Assembly: GCA_031002005.1 (NCBI GenBank)
Contig: JARYHS010009186.1
Coordinates: 256,027,199-256,091,198, forward strand
Source of the DNA: Vandiemenella viatica
Taxonomy: Eukaryota; Arthropoda; Insecta; Orthoptera; Morabidae
Direction of reading: 5' to 3'
Length of the DNA: 64,000 nucleotides
The position numbers and the translations under genes were made by a program. The notes under the pieces are model-generated. The model saw nothing but the letters and a program-made list of their open reading frames with translations. It searched no databases and had not been told where the DNA came from. Of the stretch, positions 36,201 to 45,895 are shown one piece after another (the first letter of the stretch is position 1; each line of letters starts with the position of its first letter).

Positions 36201-39200
36201 CAGAAGTAACACCAATATAGAAGAGATTAACAGAATCCCAGACATACCATGAACAATAGCCCCATAAGAAGTTAACTCTTTGGTGGCAGAAAAACATGAT
36301 TTGTTGCGGTGTGGGAGTCATATATTAAGAACTAATTGAGGCATGTTTGGTTGTTGAATGATTGAAAAAAGGAGGGGAGAGTAATTCAGAATGGTAGAAA
36401 AAGGACATAAACTTTCTGATAATGACTAAAATGGAGTTGAATGTTGCAGATCTTATGTAGACTGTTCCATTGAGTTGCAGAATAGTCTTACCAGATGAGG
36501 AGTTTGATATTTGTGGATCAAAAATTTAGGTGGTCTGCTGCAGCATATTCAAAAAAATGACATTTTTATTTAGGGTAAACAAAAGTCTAGTTGCATAACA
36601 AATTGTCCAGATGAATATGTAGTGCCCATATTTGCACATATCTGTATTAATTACTGTTTATGTAGACAATTGTTATTTGTGCAGGAAACGCAGATGCAGC
36701 AGCCGAGCTAAGAAAGGAGCTACAGTCGCTGCGGCAGCGTGTAGAGAGTCTAGAGCTGGAGTTGAAAGTTAAAGATGATGAAGTGAAGCGACTGAGCAAG
36801 CAACAGGCAGCACCTGAGCAGCAGTCGCGCTCACAGGATGAACGGATCAAGGTTGTAATAATGCATTTATCTTTTTTTATTGTTGTGGTCTGTTAACTTG
36901 ACTTTGCAGACAATTTGTTGCCCATTAATTTTAAAGTGTCAGTTTTTTTTTCTAAATTTTATAAGGTGAGGCTCTAATGCATTTCCATTTGTAAGTTAAA
37001 TGCCAGCTCACTCGGAAACAACCTCAGACACTACCTCGCTTCCATGTATATATTGCTTGACACACATTGTTTGTTTACATAAGGCATTTTATTTAGAAAA
37101 CTAGCCAAAAAACCCGCCAAAAATGACGGGTTTAACGGACTGTGCTGGCAATTGATTTCATTTGGGTTGTTTATCTAGATAGAAATTTTATAAAATAAAG
37201 CTCACTATGCTGTAGTTTCTCGTCCCTTGCGATGTAGCAAAAAGTTTCAGTTGTCAATTTGGTCCAGGTTGCGTTTCAGCATAACTACAATCTTCGCCAA
37301 TATAGCTGGTAGAAAATCAAAGCTTCATTCACACGCGAATTTATACATTCCCTGAATCGCATGTCAATATCATGATGCATCTATACCAATCATGCATCAT
37401 GCGATAGAAACATGATCCAAAATCTTCACAGTTTCTTACAACTTTCTTATTGTCTATGATGAAGATGGATGTTTTAACGCCTGGCACAGCTTACATTCGG
37501 CTGAAATAATGACCCCAGTGAAAACGAAGGATGCTAAAAATAAATCTTAACTTCTTACGTCATGTAATATTAGTTTCAATTGTGGTTTAGGTTGCATAGA
37601 TCGCGAACAATTTGGAACTTCTTTCATTCAAACCAAGTAATCATATCACTAAAAAAAGCAACTAATAATCAGTATGACAATTTAAACAAAATTCATACTT
37701 TTCTTTCAGTATTGTAGCAATTCCTTTCTTAACAATTGTTGAAATAAATTGAATTGTTATAAAATAAATGCAATTCCTATTGCCTGGCGCTATGACAAAA
37801 GGTTTCGGTTGCTATCCTGGTCCAGGTTGCATTTTAAAACTAACCACATACGGGAGTAGTTTACATCGTGATTCATGATATCAAAACGTGACATAGTGCT
37901 TATGAAACCTGCTTAAATAACTGATAATAGCTAAATTCAACATGCTATTGCTGTGATAAGGTTTTTTATTTATTTTTGTCCAGGCTGGATTTCAACCTAA
38001 CCACAATCTCGGGTAATACTGCCGCTACAAAATGAAAGCTTCCGACCAAAACGACAGTTCATTGATGAGATACATTACGCAACAACATAAATTTCATCAA
38101 AAACATTCAACAAAAAATAATGGTAATAAACCAAAAATCTGCAACGTGATTCAGACCGATATTACAACGTTCGAATAGCTGTCATAGTTACACATTGCGG
38201 AAATACGTAATAGCCTCAGTAATATTACTCAGTGAAATCAAAGAAAATCAAAATAAATCTTATAAACTTACATTATTAATTGTAGTGTAGGCTGCACAAT
38301 TCGAGATGAGTGGGCAACTATTTCAGTTCAAATGAATTAATAATTTCAATAATAGGTCACAGTTTAAATTAATTTGAATAAAAAGACTAAATTATACATG
38401 CCCTCTGCCTTAGCGTCAAATGCCAGTTGTAATTCTGATCCATTTTAAGTAACACTTTAACCAAATTTTTTTCTACATTGATGCTCGAAATACAAAGCTT
38501 TTATCTTACAAATATATGGACAATTGGATAAAGGAAACAAAGAAACTGCCGCGAGGCACTGAAAATAAGATAGGATAGGGAAAATAAACAGTTACCCGTC
38601 ACTTACCACAGATGAAGGCAGGAGGGCGAGACACGTAAAAACACAAAAACAAAAGAATTACACAATATTTCGACTTTTTAGTCTTCCTCATGTAGGAGGC
38701 GAGACATATGGCAGGGGGAAAGATGTGACCACATCTTTCCCCCTGCCATATGTCTCGCCTCCTACATGAGGAAGACTGAAAAGTCGAAATATTGTGTAAT
38801 TCTTTTGTTTTTGTGTTTTTACGTGTCTCGCCCTCCTGCCTTCATCTGTGGTAAGTGACGGGTAACTGTTTATTTTCCCTATCCTATCTTATTTATATAT
38901 ATGGACAAAGAATTTAAGGAATACTTGAATATATCAAAAGAATATTACGTAAATATAAGCATCTAATGATTGAAATATCAATTTTAACGCAATACATACT
39001 TTTATTTCAGTATTCTGTGAGTTAATTTATTCACTGTTGCTTGGAAATGATATTAAATAACGCGCACTCCCACAAATAATATCGTAAAGCGTGACGTCAT
39101 AGGCAACGTCATAGCTTGACGTCACCGCGTGACATGACGTAGGTGCGACACCGCTACATCTTGTCTATTATACTAATAGATTAGATGTTTTGTATGGTAA

Positions 39201-42200
39201 AATTTTCTTGGTGACAACATGATTCTAGAAATAAGATCGTATGTTAATTCTCTGTGTTTTGTTGAGGCCATGAAAGACGAGATTGTAGGTGCTACAAAAT
39301 TGTGATGATTCACAGATTGATAGTGTAGTTAGTGGCAGTATTTAGCACGATATCAAGAGAGAGAAAAATCCTTTCAGTTTATGATGACAGAAAAATTGAC
39401 ACCTGAAGCTATTTTTACCCAATATTGTTTTTATGCGATTCGTTTATCCAATATTCCAAATGACTACTTGAGTAGATTTCTATTTCTTCAAAGTGATCTT
39501 CCTCTTAAAGATTAGTTCAACTGTATATTACTGTTTTATGTATTTTTTTTATATTATAAATAGTATATTTTGATTAAATTGTGATGGAGTGCACACTCCG
39601 GTGGCAATTTCCCTACCCACCCATCTTCCCCCTTTCGATTGCAAGTTTGTGAATTTATATGTGGGCATAATTCTAGCCTGTCTTAAGATTCCTTTTATTT
39701 ACTTTTATTTTCTTTTGGATAGTGGTGACAGTGAAAGTGCATTTGGGCAATAAAAATAAGGAAGGATAGGGAAAATAACGTGTCATTTACCACAGATGAA
39801 GACAGGAGGGGAAAACTAATTCTAAAATACAAGCACACTTTAAATAGTTTGGTTTAAAACCTTATTTGTGTACATTTTATTTGGCCATTTGGCAAGGAGG
39901 GGAGTGCATGACAGTCTACCACATGACTCAGTTGTTCAATTTACTGAATAATGCAGAAGGCTGTGGGGTGTGCACACCCCTCTTTGCCAATTGACTGAAT
40001 GTTACATACACATATAAGATTTTAAGCCAAAATATTGTAAAGTGGGTTCATGTTTTTGTGTTTATCTGCCCTTTTGCCTTTATCTGTGGTGATGGATAAT
40101 TTATTTCAAGTAATATGTTCAGTTTCCTCAAATTTGACAATCCGTGCTCCTGCAATAAAAATGGGCAGAACACGCAAAAATAATCAATCTAATGACACTG
40201 ATTTTCCATGCAGCACGCAGAAGCTCTTGTATTGTGTGCTTTGCATGAACTCTTTTCTTGTAACTTTAGGTTACAGTAGAATAAAATGATCAGTTGAGAG
40301 TAAGGTAGGTTGTAGAGGGGCTAGATAAAAGTGGAGTGAAAACATGTAGGAAGTGGAAAGTCTTTGGCAAGATAAACGTTAGTATTTTAAATAAATTGGG
40401 CAAATTGTATCACACAGATTATCAAACAACGAATAGTTCACATTAAACTTGAAACTTATAACAGTGCTACAATTGCTTTCTGACTGACAACTTGATATTG
40501 CTGTACAGTAATAAACAGCAACATGTCATGAATATTATAATTGGGAAGAATTTTTTTCTTAATTGTGTTATTTCAGTACTCCCATTCAGTAGAAGAACAA
40601 AACTTTAACTTAACACTAGAGTGCACGCGCGGGCTACATATGTAGCCCAACGTGTAATATTGTCGTATATTATATAAACTTTGCGCGCTACAGATTAATC
40701 GTTCAGTGTATTCCTCAAGTACTATCCCCCACCCCCGCCAGTAGCATGCCATCTCTCACGGCGCACGGACATCTGCATAAATCGCCCTTAAAGTTGATGG
40801 GCTACACCTGTAGCCCGCGCGAGCGTTGGAGGAAGTAAATTATTTAATATACAAGTGACAAAATTGAGGTCAATATGATACATTTTCTGTATTAATACTA
40901 CAAAAAGTAATGTCAATAACTGTTTTTTATGTGTGTTGTTCGTGTTTATGCATTTTTCATGTAACTTTATTATATTTTTGTCATTTTTAGATGGTGGGTA
41001 TTGTGAGCTATGCCCAAATACTAAGATGGTTGCTGGAGAATGACAAAACGAAACTAAGTAGTTTTGATGTTGTCTACCCTCCATAATCATGCTAAAAATT
41101 GATTCTGCAACTAGTGAAGCTCAAAAACCTGATATCATCAGATTTTATAACCACACAAAATACGGTGTCGATATTTTTGATAAAATGTCTAAAGAATACC
41201 TCTTTGCTCGGAACAGTTGTCCATTGCCTCGCACGCTGTTTTACAATTTTGTAAACATGGCGAATATAAACGGTCTTGTAATATATCTGACGAACAATCC
41301 TGATATGGAAGTGATCCGTCGTCAATATCTTCAAGAAGTCTGATTCGATCTTGCAAGACCTTTTATAGAGCGTCGTATATCCCAGAAAAATATACTAAAA
41401 GGTGTGAAACTGAAAGGCAGACTACTTCTAGGATTGGCAGATCAGCCCCCGAAACATAATAAGCCTATTCGGGGAGGAGTTGGTCGATGTTCTTTTAGCA
41501 ACAGGGCTCGGGCTTACAGGACGCGCAAGCAATGCAGCAAATGTATGAGGCGCATTTGTAGCCAACTTCAGGCTGTCGTCTGTCCTGAATGTATGCCAAC
41601 AGAATGAATTATTATCAATCACTTTGATAATTAGTTCAATCACTACACTGGAAACCCATTTTATAACAAACATTACATTCCTAAGTAAAAATAAGACTAA
41701 AAGATTTCAGTCCTTTCAAAAATATTTGATTTTTAAGAAGTTTACATTTTTGATTCAAATTATAATTAAGAAACAAAATTTTGTTAATTTTATGAGTGAA
41801 TACGATAAAAATAAAGATATTTAGTAATTATTTACTCGGTTTTATATATTTTTTGTCTGATTCCGAAAATTAATTATCGTACAAAATGGGCTACGCCTGT
41901 AGCCCGCGCGTGCGCTCAAGGAGTACTTAGGGGCGCGTGCACTCTAGTGTTAAAACTTCAGATTACTTGATTTAAAAATGAAGGATGGGGTAAGTGCACT
42001 TATAACTCAATATATTTGAAGGCAGGAAGACCATGTCAAACAAATTAACATGATTATACTTTGCAATACATAACACACTGAGACTCAACACGTGACTGAC
42101 TACAGAGAACTGGTTTGGGTAAAACACTGCCCTCACATTTGGGTTTGAATCCCTGCCCAACCATGCAGGTTTGTGTTTTTCATGGTTTCCCCAAATCATT

Positions 42201-45025
42201 CCAGGCAAATGCTGGGATGGTTCATTTTAAAGGCCACAGTCGAATTCCTTCCCGTTCTCTTTCCCAGCCCTTTTCCATCTCTAATGACCTCTCAACATTG
42301 ATTAGGCACAGGAGAACGTAGAGTGGTGCACAAATAACAACCCGGTAATGTTCCTAAACCACCCGATAGCTCCTTCACTTGTAACAGACCTAATTGCAAA
42401 ACGTGAAACATCCGTCCACCCGCCACAACCTACTGTAACCCTTCCGGTGGTGTAACCTACCCCTTTATAGACCATGCTACCTGCACCACATCAAATCTCG
42501 CATACCAGCTTACTTGCCTCCATTGCCAGAGTTCTTACATATGCCTCACCATGAAGTAGTTACCCACCAGAATGAATAGACAAAGCTGGGCAGAAAACCG
42601 TTAATTGTTAATTAATGAAGTTAACAAAATTGCAAAAATTTAACTTTTAAGTTAAATAATCATTAACACTCTTCTTAACTTCCGTTAATTTGAACTTCCA
42701 TTAACTTTAGTCCGTTACATTCATTGTTGACGGCATTGTATGAATTGTACGCCAAGGCAAGCATTGTCATTTGACATTTTTCAAAACGAATAGTGAGCAA
42801 ATTAGGTAATGCGAGTATGAATATGATGCATATATAACTTTTATGTTACTCATAGATTGTGAGTGTGTGCAGGAACGTTAGAGTTATGGAATTTTTGTAT
42901 TTTACATCTGAAAACCGGCACTCATGTTTGATTTTCATATTTTCATAACCAAACTTTTTAGTTTGTATTGGTTTGGAGTTTCTGAGTAAATTAAATGAAA
43001 TTGACATTCGTTACACGATTACTTCATGGACACTGAAGATTTAGAATTCCTTAGTAAAAGAAACAAAAAGATTAAAAATCCTTGGTCACATTTATGCGAT
43101 TATGTTGCATTTAAATCAAGATTGGGAGAACAGTTCATTTATGAATGCAAACTGTGTTTTCATAAACTTTCTGTTATCAAGGCTCACGTTCCTAGACTCA
43201 GTCTTTAATAACACATGAAGAGGATGCATATATCCAAAGATTTACAGTTTGATGAAAAAGTTAGGGTTGAGTCTACTTGTGGGAAAGGGTAAAGCAATCC
43301 AAAGTCTTCTTCAAGTGCTGTGGATTCTTCTGACGTACATAGCAGCAGAAGTGGTTTTTTTCCGTCTCCATCTGTTAATAAAATGTTTCGTCAACAGAGC
43401 ATTGGTGAATCTTTTGGCATAGTAGTTATCGATAGTGGCATATACAATGCTGGTGTGGACCAATGTATTGTAAACTTTTTCATTGTCAACATGTTACAGA
43501 ACCCAGTAGTTTTGAGAAGCTGATTAAAACATAGAATACCAGTAAGAACTCGATTTCCAGAGGGTAGACATATCGTTGATCGTTCACTTTTAATGGACAA
43601 CTGTAACTTGCATTAAATTTGCAAAAATGTAATGCTTTAACAATTATCGAAGTTAAGTTTTGGATTAACTGTTCCCAGTTCTGGACACAGACAAACCATT
43701 TACTCCCAAAATCTGTACAACCATATTCGAGCCCAGGACAGTATCACAACTGTCGTGACCTCAATAATGGCTTCAGTGTCAGAGCTATTAGAGTGCTCCC
43801 TGAAAGCATAACGTCATCCAAATTCCTATGGTTGGAATTGATCTAAGAACACAATCTGGATACCAGAACCCTTCTCCCCACCCCTGGACCTCAACTCGCC
43901 TTCCAAACTTTAGTTTTTTTTGTTTATCTTTTTTTTAATTTCTTTTACATGGGCCGTCTGGGTTAATTCCTTTGACACACATTTCCACTTCCCCCCCCCC
44001 CCCCCCCACAACCTCCATTCCAAACATAACTGTCAAAATCATTATTCATTTGGGTTTGTTGTCCATGTGTTACAATGTGAGGTTTATTAACTAAACAGAG
44101 GAAAAAGGGAACGGCTTTAGGCAGTATAAATTACGAGGAAAGGGAAAATGACTCGTCACTCACCAAAGTTGAAGGCAGCGACGGGAGAAGAACATATATC
44201 ACGAATACACAAATAGACACAATATTTCGGTCTTAGACCTTCTTCATGTTAAACAGAATGAGTCATGTGGTTCGGGAGGTGTGCACATGCTGAAGATTGT
44301 TACAACATATGACAATGGGATTGGATATATACACACTAAGACTCGTATGGGTTTAATTTCCCTATCCTTCTTGTGTTATAAATGTGGTTGTGTTGACCAC
44401 GATATGCTTGTGCGAATAAGAATATAGCTCAAAATATTGTGGTTTTTGTAGAGTATTTGTTGTCACTGTGTCCTTCCTCCTTTCAACTTTGGTGAGTGAT
44501 AGGTGTATTTTATTTTTCATTTTCATTGGAGGAACATACCACCACTTACCTTAGATATCTGTAGGACTGGATGAAACACATTCTTACTGTTGATGAAGGG
44601 TTATATATCCAATTATAACAAAAAATTTGTGTGTGTTCATGTCATCTTCATGTGTTGAAGCAACCACGTGCCGTAAGCGGCGATTAATTCTTCATCCAAA
44701 TTTTTATTTGTGTTTCGCTATTCAGCTGTTGTTATTTGCTGTCCATCTAGAGGGTGTGTGTAAACATACGTATCGTGTTAAATTTCTTGTTGGCATAGTT
44801 TATTTGCTATATTGAGATAAAACTTTTTCTCACTGTCAGAGCCTTCAGCAAGAGAATGCAGAGCTGCAAGCAGCAGTGTCCCTGGCCCAAGCACAACTGG
44901 AGACAGCCCTGGCAGCGCAGGAGTCCCAGCGACGCGTTCTGGATACCCTGAACGCCCAACTAGCTGCACAACTCTCAGAACTGGCTGGCATCCACCGAGA
45001 GATAGCCACTGCTCTGCAGACATGA
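21098..45025 (+). CDS. Homer: Homer scaffold protein (eight exons; first exon unresolved)
   Basis: Homer proteins are postsynaptic and muscle scaffolds whose EVH1 domain binds PPxxF-type ligands on metabotropic glutamate, IP3 and ryanodine receptors and Shank, and whose C-terminal coiled coil multimerises. Exons 21098-21254, 24372-24503, 27278-27441, 29789-29984, 33089-33234, 33683-33864, 36685-36851 and 44840-45025 join in phase with GT-AG introns. Assuming the usual Met-Gly start, they encode residues 3-444. On that numbering EVH1 residues F14, W24, F74 and G89 fall exactly where the family has them. Residues about 150-250 are a low-complexity linker, and 250-444 is a heptad-rich coiled coil. 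It is longer than the Drosophila protein (just under 400 residues, from memory), mostly in the linker. Confidence 0.92.
22432..22668 (+). repeat. SINE, full length with polyA
   Basis: Head CGGCGTGATGGGTGAGCAG, a B-box-like GGCTTGAATCCC, the body TTTTCCATGGTTTTCCC, CATGGCCGAATTCATTCCTG, then GTGTAAAGCC and A-rich tail. One of the least truncated plus-strand copies. Confidence 0.85.
24085..24245 (-). repeat. SINE, degenerate
   Basis: The body can be followed on the minus strand (AAATCTGTATGG/GGAAAACC region, CCCAGCATTCACTTGGAATC on the plus strand) but is about as diverged as the oldest copies here. Confidence 0.55.
24372..24503 (+). CDS. Homer: Homer exon 3: EVH1, second half
   Basis: Residues 55-98, including [20 protein letters not shown] and LGF, with F74 and G89 of the binding surface. 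Acceptor GGCAG, donor AAG|GTAACC. Codon-boundary splicing on both sides. Confidence 0.93.
24590..25373 (-). repeat. LTR-like block (possible solo LTR)
   Basis: Read on the minus strand it begins TGTTACCACACTG, has a TATA-like CTATATAAC near 25060 and an AATAAA near 24825. That is the order of U3 promoter and R polyA signal in an LTR. No internal genes and no clear target duplication. The lower boundary is uncertain. Confidence 0.35.
25374..27277 (+). other. Homer intron 3, remainder
   Basis: AT-rich without recognised genes or bounded repeats. The longest frame (26889-27209) has no domain or splice support. Confidence 0.6.
27278..27441 (+). CDS. Homer: Homer exon 4: EVH1 terminal helix and start of linker
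   Basis: Residues 99-152 plus two bases. [20 protein letters not shown] closes the EVH1 domain, followed by a Ser/Thr/Ala linker ([10 protein letters not shown]). Acceptor TTGCGCAG, donor GGG|TCAGT-region with GTCAGT at 27442. An alternative donor (GTACCA, 27446) is possible. Confidence 0.88.
27640..28610 (+). mobile_element. Decayed non-LTR retrotransposon in Homer intron 4
   Basis: The plus strand shows [20 protein letters not shown] then LRLFAD, the reverse-transcriptase palm, with stops. Then comes [13 protein letters not shown] and [13 protein letters not shown], the same family as at 7180. The 3' end reads CAGAGTATGGATGTA. Not functional. Confidence 0.8.
28611..29788 (+). other. Homer intron 4, remainder
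   Basis: AT-rich. PolyA/T tracts at 28887 and 29590, otherwise nothing recognised. Confidence 0.6.
29789..29984 (+). CDS. Homer: Homer exon 5: GC-rich low-complexity linker
   Basis: One base completes Gly153, then residues 154-218. [17 protein letters not shown] is followed by a Ser/Thr/Ala/Val-rich run ending TTNSGHNQ. Acceptor GACTTCAG, donor CAG|GTGAGA. It is the most GC-rich exon of the gene and open in other frames too, but phases fit both neighbours. It may be lineage-specific or alternatively spliced. Confidence 0.8.
30890..31040 (-). repeat. SINE, eroded
   Basis: CTTATGGCTTTAAGTC and GGGGACAAGGAACAGGAAGG are the complement of the family's 3' half. The head is lost. Confidence 0.5.
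31480..31685 (+). repeat. SINE, nearly full length
   Basis: A B-box-like AGTTCAAATCCCC, then TTTTCTGTGATTTTCCG, TGCTGAATTCACTCCC and GACCTCAACGTAGACG, ending before A-rich sequence. Confidence 0.7.
33089..33234 (+). CDS. Homer: Homer exon 6: linker end and coiled-coil start
   Basis: Residues 219-266 plus two bases. A Pro/Ser/Lys linker ([20 protein letters not shown]) leads into [17 protein letters not shown], the first heptads. Acceptor TTATCTAG, donor AAAG|GTAAAC. Confidence 0.9.
33235..33682 (+). other. Homer intron 6
   Basis: Short AT-rich intron. Nothing else recognised. Confidence 0.8.
33683..33864 (+). CDS. Homer: Homer exon 7: coiled coil
   Basis: Completes Ser267, then residues 268-327 and one base. 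The [20 protein letters not shown] and [19 protein letters not shown] stretches are the family's characteristic heptad segment. Acceptor TTTGCAG, donor AAAG|GTAAGT. Confidence 0.93.
33865..36684 (+). other. Homer intron 7
   Basis: AT- and T-rich. Holds a degenerate non-LTR fragment near 34720-35020. No other feature is supported. Confidence 0.6.
34720..35020 (-). repeat. Very degenerate non-LTR fragment
   Basis: Blocks such as CATTATTTCCCTTGGCAATTTATTCCA and CTTTTTTATCC...TAATAAGCTAACTC align in order with the copies at 1063 and 48930. No frame remains. Confidence 0.5.
36685..36851 (+). CDS. Homer: Homer exon 8: coiled coil
   Basis: Completes Gly328, then residues 329-383. [20 protein letters not shown] is a strong heptad run, followed by a Gln-rich stretch. 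Acceptor TTTGTGCAG. Donor AAG|GTTGTA is weaker than the others, but the downstream phase fits. Confidence 0.9.
37085..39180. repeat. Array of degenerate ~0.65-kb units
   Basis: Blocks recur in the same order. GGTCCAGGTTGC lies near 37260 and 37820, with a GTCCAGGCTGG variant at 37979. ATTGTnGTnTAGGnTGCA lies near 37586 and 38280. ATACTTTTnTTTCAGTATT lies near 37700 and 38997. The start is AACTAGCCAAAAAACCCGCC, and the end is rich in TGACGTCA-like motifs (39090-39140). The middle is interrupted by the palindrome at 38564. No coding. Whether it is a transposon or a local array is unclear. Confidence 0.5.
38564..38893. repeat. Near-perfect palindromic foldback, 164-bp arms
   Basis: Arms 38564-38727 and 38730-38893 are complementary with about one mismatch, around a 2-bp spacer (AGATGTG AC CACATCT). 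The outer ends read AATAAGATAGGATAGGG and then CGTCACTTACCACAGATG. Best-preserved member of a family also found at 39751, 44125, 52195, 52627 and 53090. Confidence 0.92.
39575..39650 (-). repeat. Non-LTR 3' tail only
   Basis: TTAAATTGTGATGGAGTGC and CCGGTGGCAATTTCCCTACC match the 3' end of the retrotransposon family, with no body attached. Confidence 0.6.
39751..40106. repeat. Foldback family copy
   Basis: Left arm GGAAGGATAGGGAAAATAACG and TTTACCACAGATGAAGACAGG. Right arm has TTTATCTGTGGTGATGGA. The centre has diverged. Confidence 0.7.
40614..41949 (+). mobile_element. piggyBac element with perfect ends and TTAA flanks
   Basis: TTAA at 40610-40613 and 41950-41953. The 17-bp terminal repeats CACTAGAGTGCACGCGC and its complement are perfect. 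A palindromic motif, GGGCTAC(n)TGTAGCCC, occurs near both ends (40631, 40799, 41889). The transposase is present only as a C-terminal remnant, so the copy is an internally deleted, non-autonomous derivative. Confidence 0.9.
41050..41607 (+). pseudogene. piggyBac transposase, C-terminal part, broken
   Basis: [10 protein letters not shown] and then, after a frame shift, [20 protein letters not shown] and [20 protein letters not shown] match the last part of the piggyBac catalytic domain. A single in-frame TGA (41341) separates this from the tail, which has GVGRCSF and a cysteine cluster ([13 protein letters not shown]). The catalytic N-terminal part is deleted. Confidence 0.85.
42100..42312 (+). 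repeat. SINE, nearly full length
   Basis: GGTTTGAATCCCTGCCC, TTTTTCATGGTTTCCCC, AATCATTCCAGGCAAATGC and CGAATTCCTTCCCG. The tail is degenerate. Confidence 0.75.
42581..43640 (+). mobile_element. hAT remnant with BED zinc finger
   Basis: Left end CAAAGCTGGGCAGAAAACCG. Coding starts at 43026: [24 protein letters not shown] and a later MKRMH form a BED-type finger. A second frame (43320-43523) has [27 protein letters not shown] and NPVV, the hAT transposase region after the finger. Frame shifts and stops break it. The right end is not found. Confidence 0.7.
43026..43523 (+). pseudogene. BED-finger hAT transposase, broken
   Basis: The start and finger are intact to residue 60, then a stop. The reading resumes in another frame through the DQCIVNF motif. 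Too short and interrupted to be functional (hAT transposases are about 600 residues). Confidence 0.65.
43985..44008. repeat. polyC tract
   Basis: About 19 C near 43990-44007, within an unassigned stretch 43641-44120. Confidence 0.9.
44125..44522. repeat. Foldback family copy
   Basis: Left arm AGGAAAGGGAAAATGACTCG and TCACTCACCAAAGTTGAAGG, with ACAATATTTCGGTCTTAG. The right arm has CAAAATATTGTGG and TTTCAACTTTGGTGAGTGA. Confidence 0.75.
44840..45025 (+). CDS. Homer: Homer last coding exon: C-terminal coiled coil
   Basis: Residues 384-444 then [23 protein letters not shown] opens the final heptads, and the end reads [12 protein letters not shown]. Acceptor TCACTGTCAG. This is where family members form tetramers. 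Confidence 0.93.
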   Translation, partial: SLQQENAELQAAVSLAQAQLETALAAQESQRRVLDTLNAQLAAQLSELAGIHREIATALQT

Positions 45026-45895
45026 GACCAGACCCGGCGTGCGCACTGGTCCAGTGTCTGACACACCATGCCCCGACACGTCCTTTTCTGTTCATTGAGA
45101 GCATTTCTGTCTTCAACTTGCATTAAAAATGTTATCAGTGAAAGGTGGTTTGGAACGATTGTTACATTTTTTCATGTATTATTATTATTATTATAATTGT
45201 GGTAATCTGAATATATATGGGTTGTGTATGTTTTATGAGGATGATTTAAGAATATTCTGGTTCACATTTTAGGTTTGGGTGACTGGGTGTATCATCAAGT
45301 AAGGCTCTCGCATAAACCTGTTTTATCTGCAACATTTCTAAATTAGGAAAGCCTTGTGGGTGATGTGACAGTGCATTAGATTCTTGCTTATTACAATTGT
45401 TGAAGTGAACCAATAAAATTACAAGTGGTCCAGACACCGACCTATTATCTGTAGCATGTGCATATTATTTGTTACCCAATTTCTTGAATAACTGTCTATT
45501 GAAAGACTTTTAAAGTGTGATTTTATCAGTTCATGGTATTTTTTAGCAGTTTTATTTTTCACTAAAATTATTCTTTATGATTAAATTTGTTTTAGAATTT
45601 ACTGTCAGAAATTAAAGGGGAACAGGGAACGGGAGTCAGCAATCTCGCACAATATAAAATAAAATGATGATTCAACTATTGCATTTATGTGCTGAGCAAT
45701 GCAGATTGCTAATGGCATATATTAATATATTGTATCCATTTGCAAATGCAGTTACGTTGTCTTATTGCACACTACTCGAGACATTTTTTCGGATTGCTTC
45801 TGAGATTTCTTTTAGATCATTTACTTATTTTTGTATTATTTGAATTATAACATTAAAAGATTAAATAAAGTTGTACTGTCTAATTGTTAGATATA
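45026..45895 (+). other. Homer: Probable Homer 3' UTR
   Basis: AT-rich sequence after the stop, with AATAAA at 45412 and, better placed before a T-rich stretch, at 45864-45869. Further signals at 46403 and 46746 would allow longer forms. Confidence 0.55.
45864..45869 (+). terminator. Likely Homer polyadenylation signal
   Basis: AATAAA followed by TTGTACTGTCTAATTG, about 840 bases after the stop codon. Alternatives exist upstream and downstream. Confidence 0.45.

Noticed and set aside
36841..36860. Alternative donor for Homer exon 8
   Set aside because: GTTGTA is weak, but it alone gives the phase needed by the last exon. Nearby alternatives do not.
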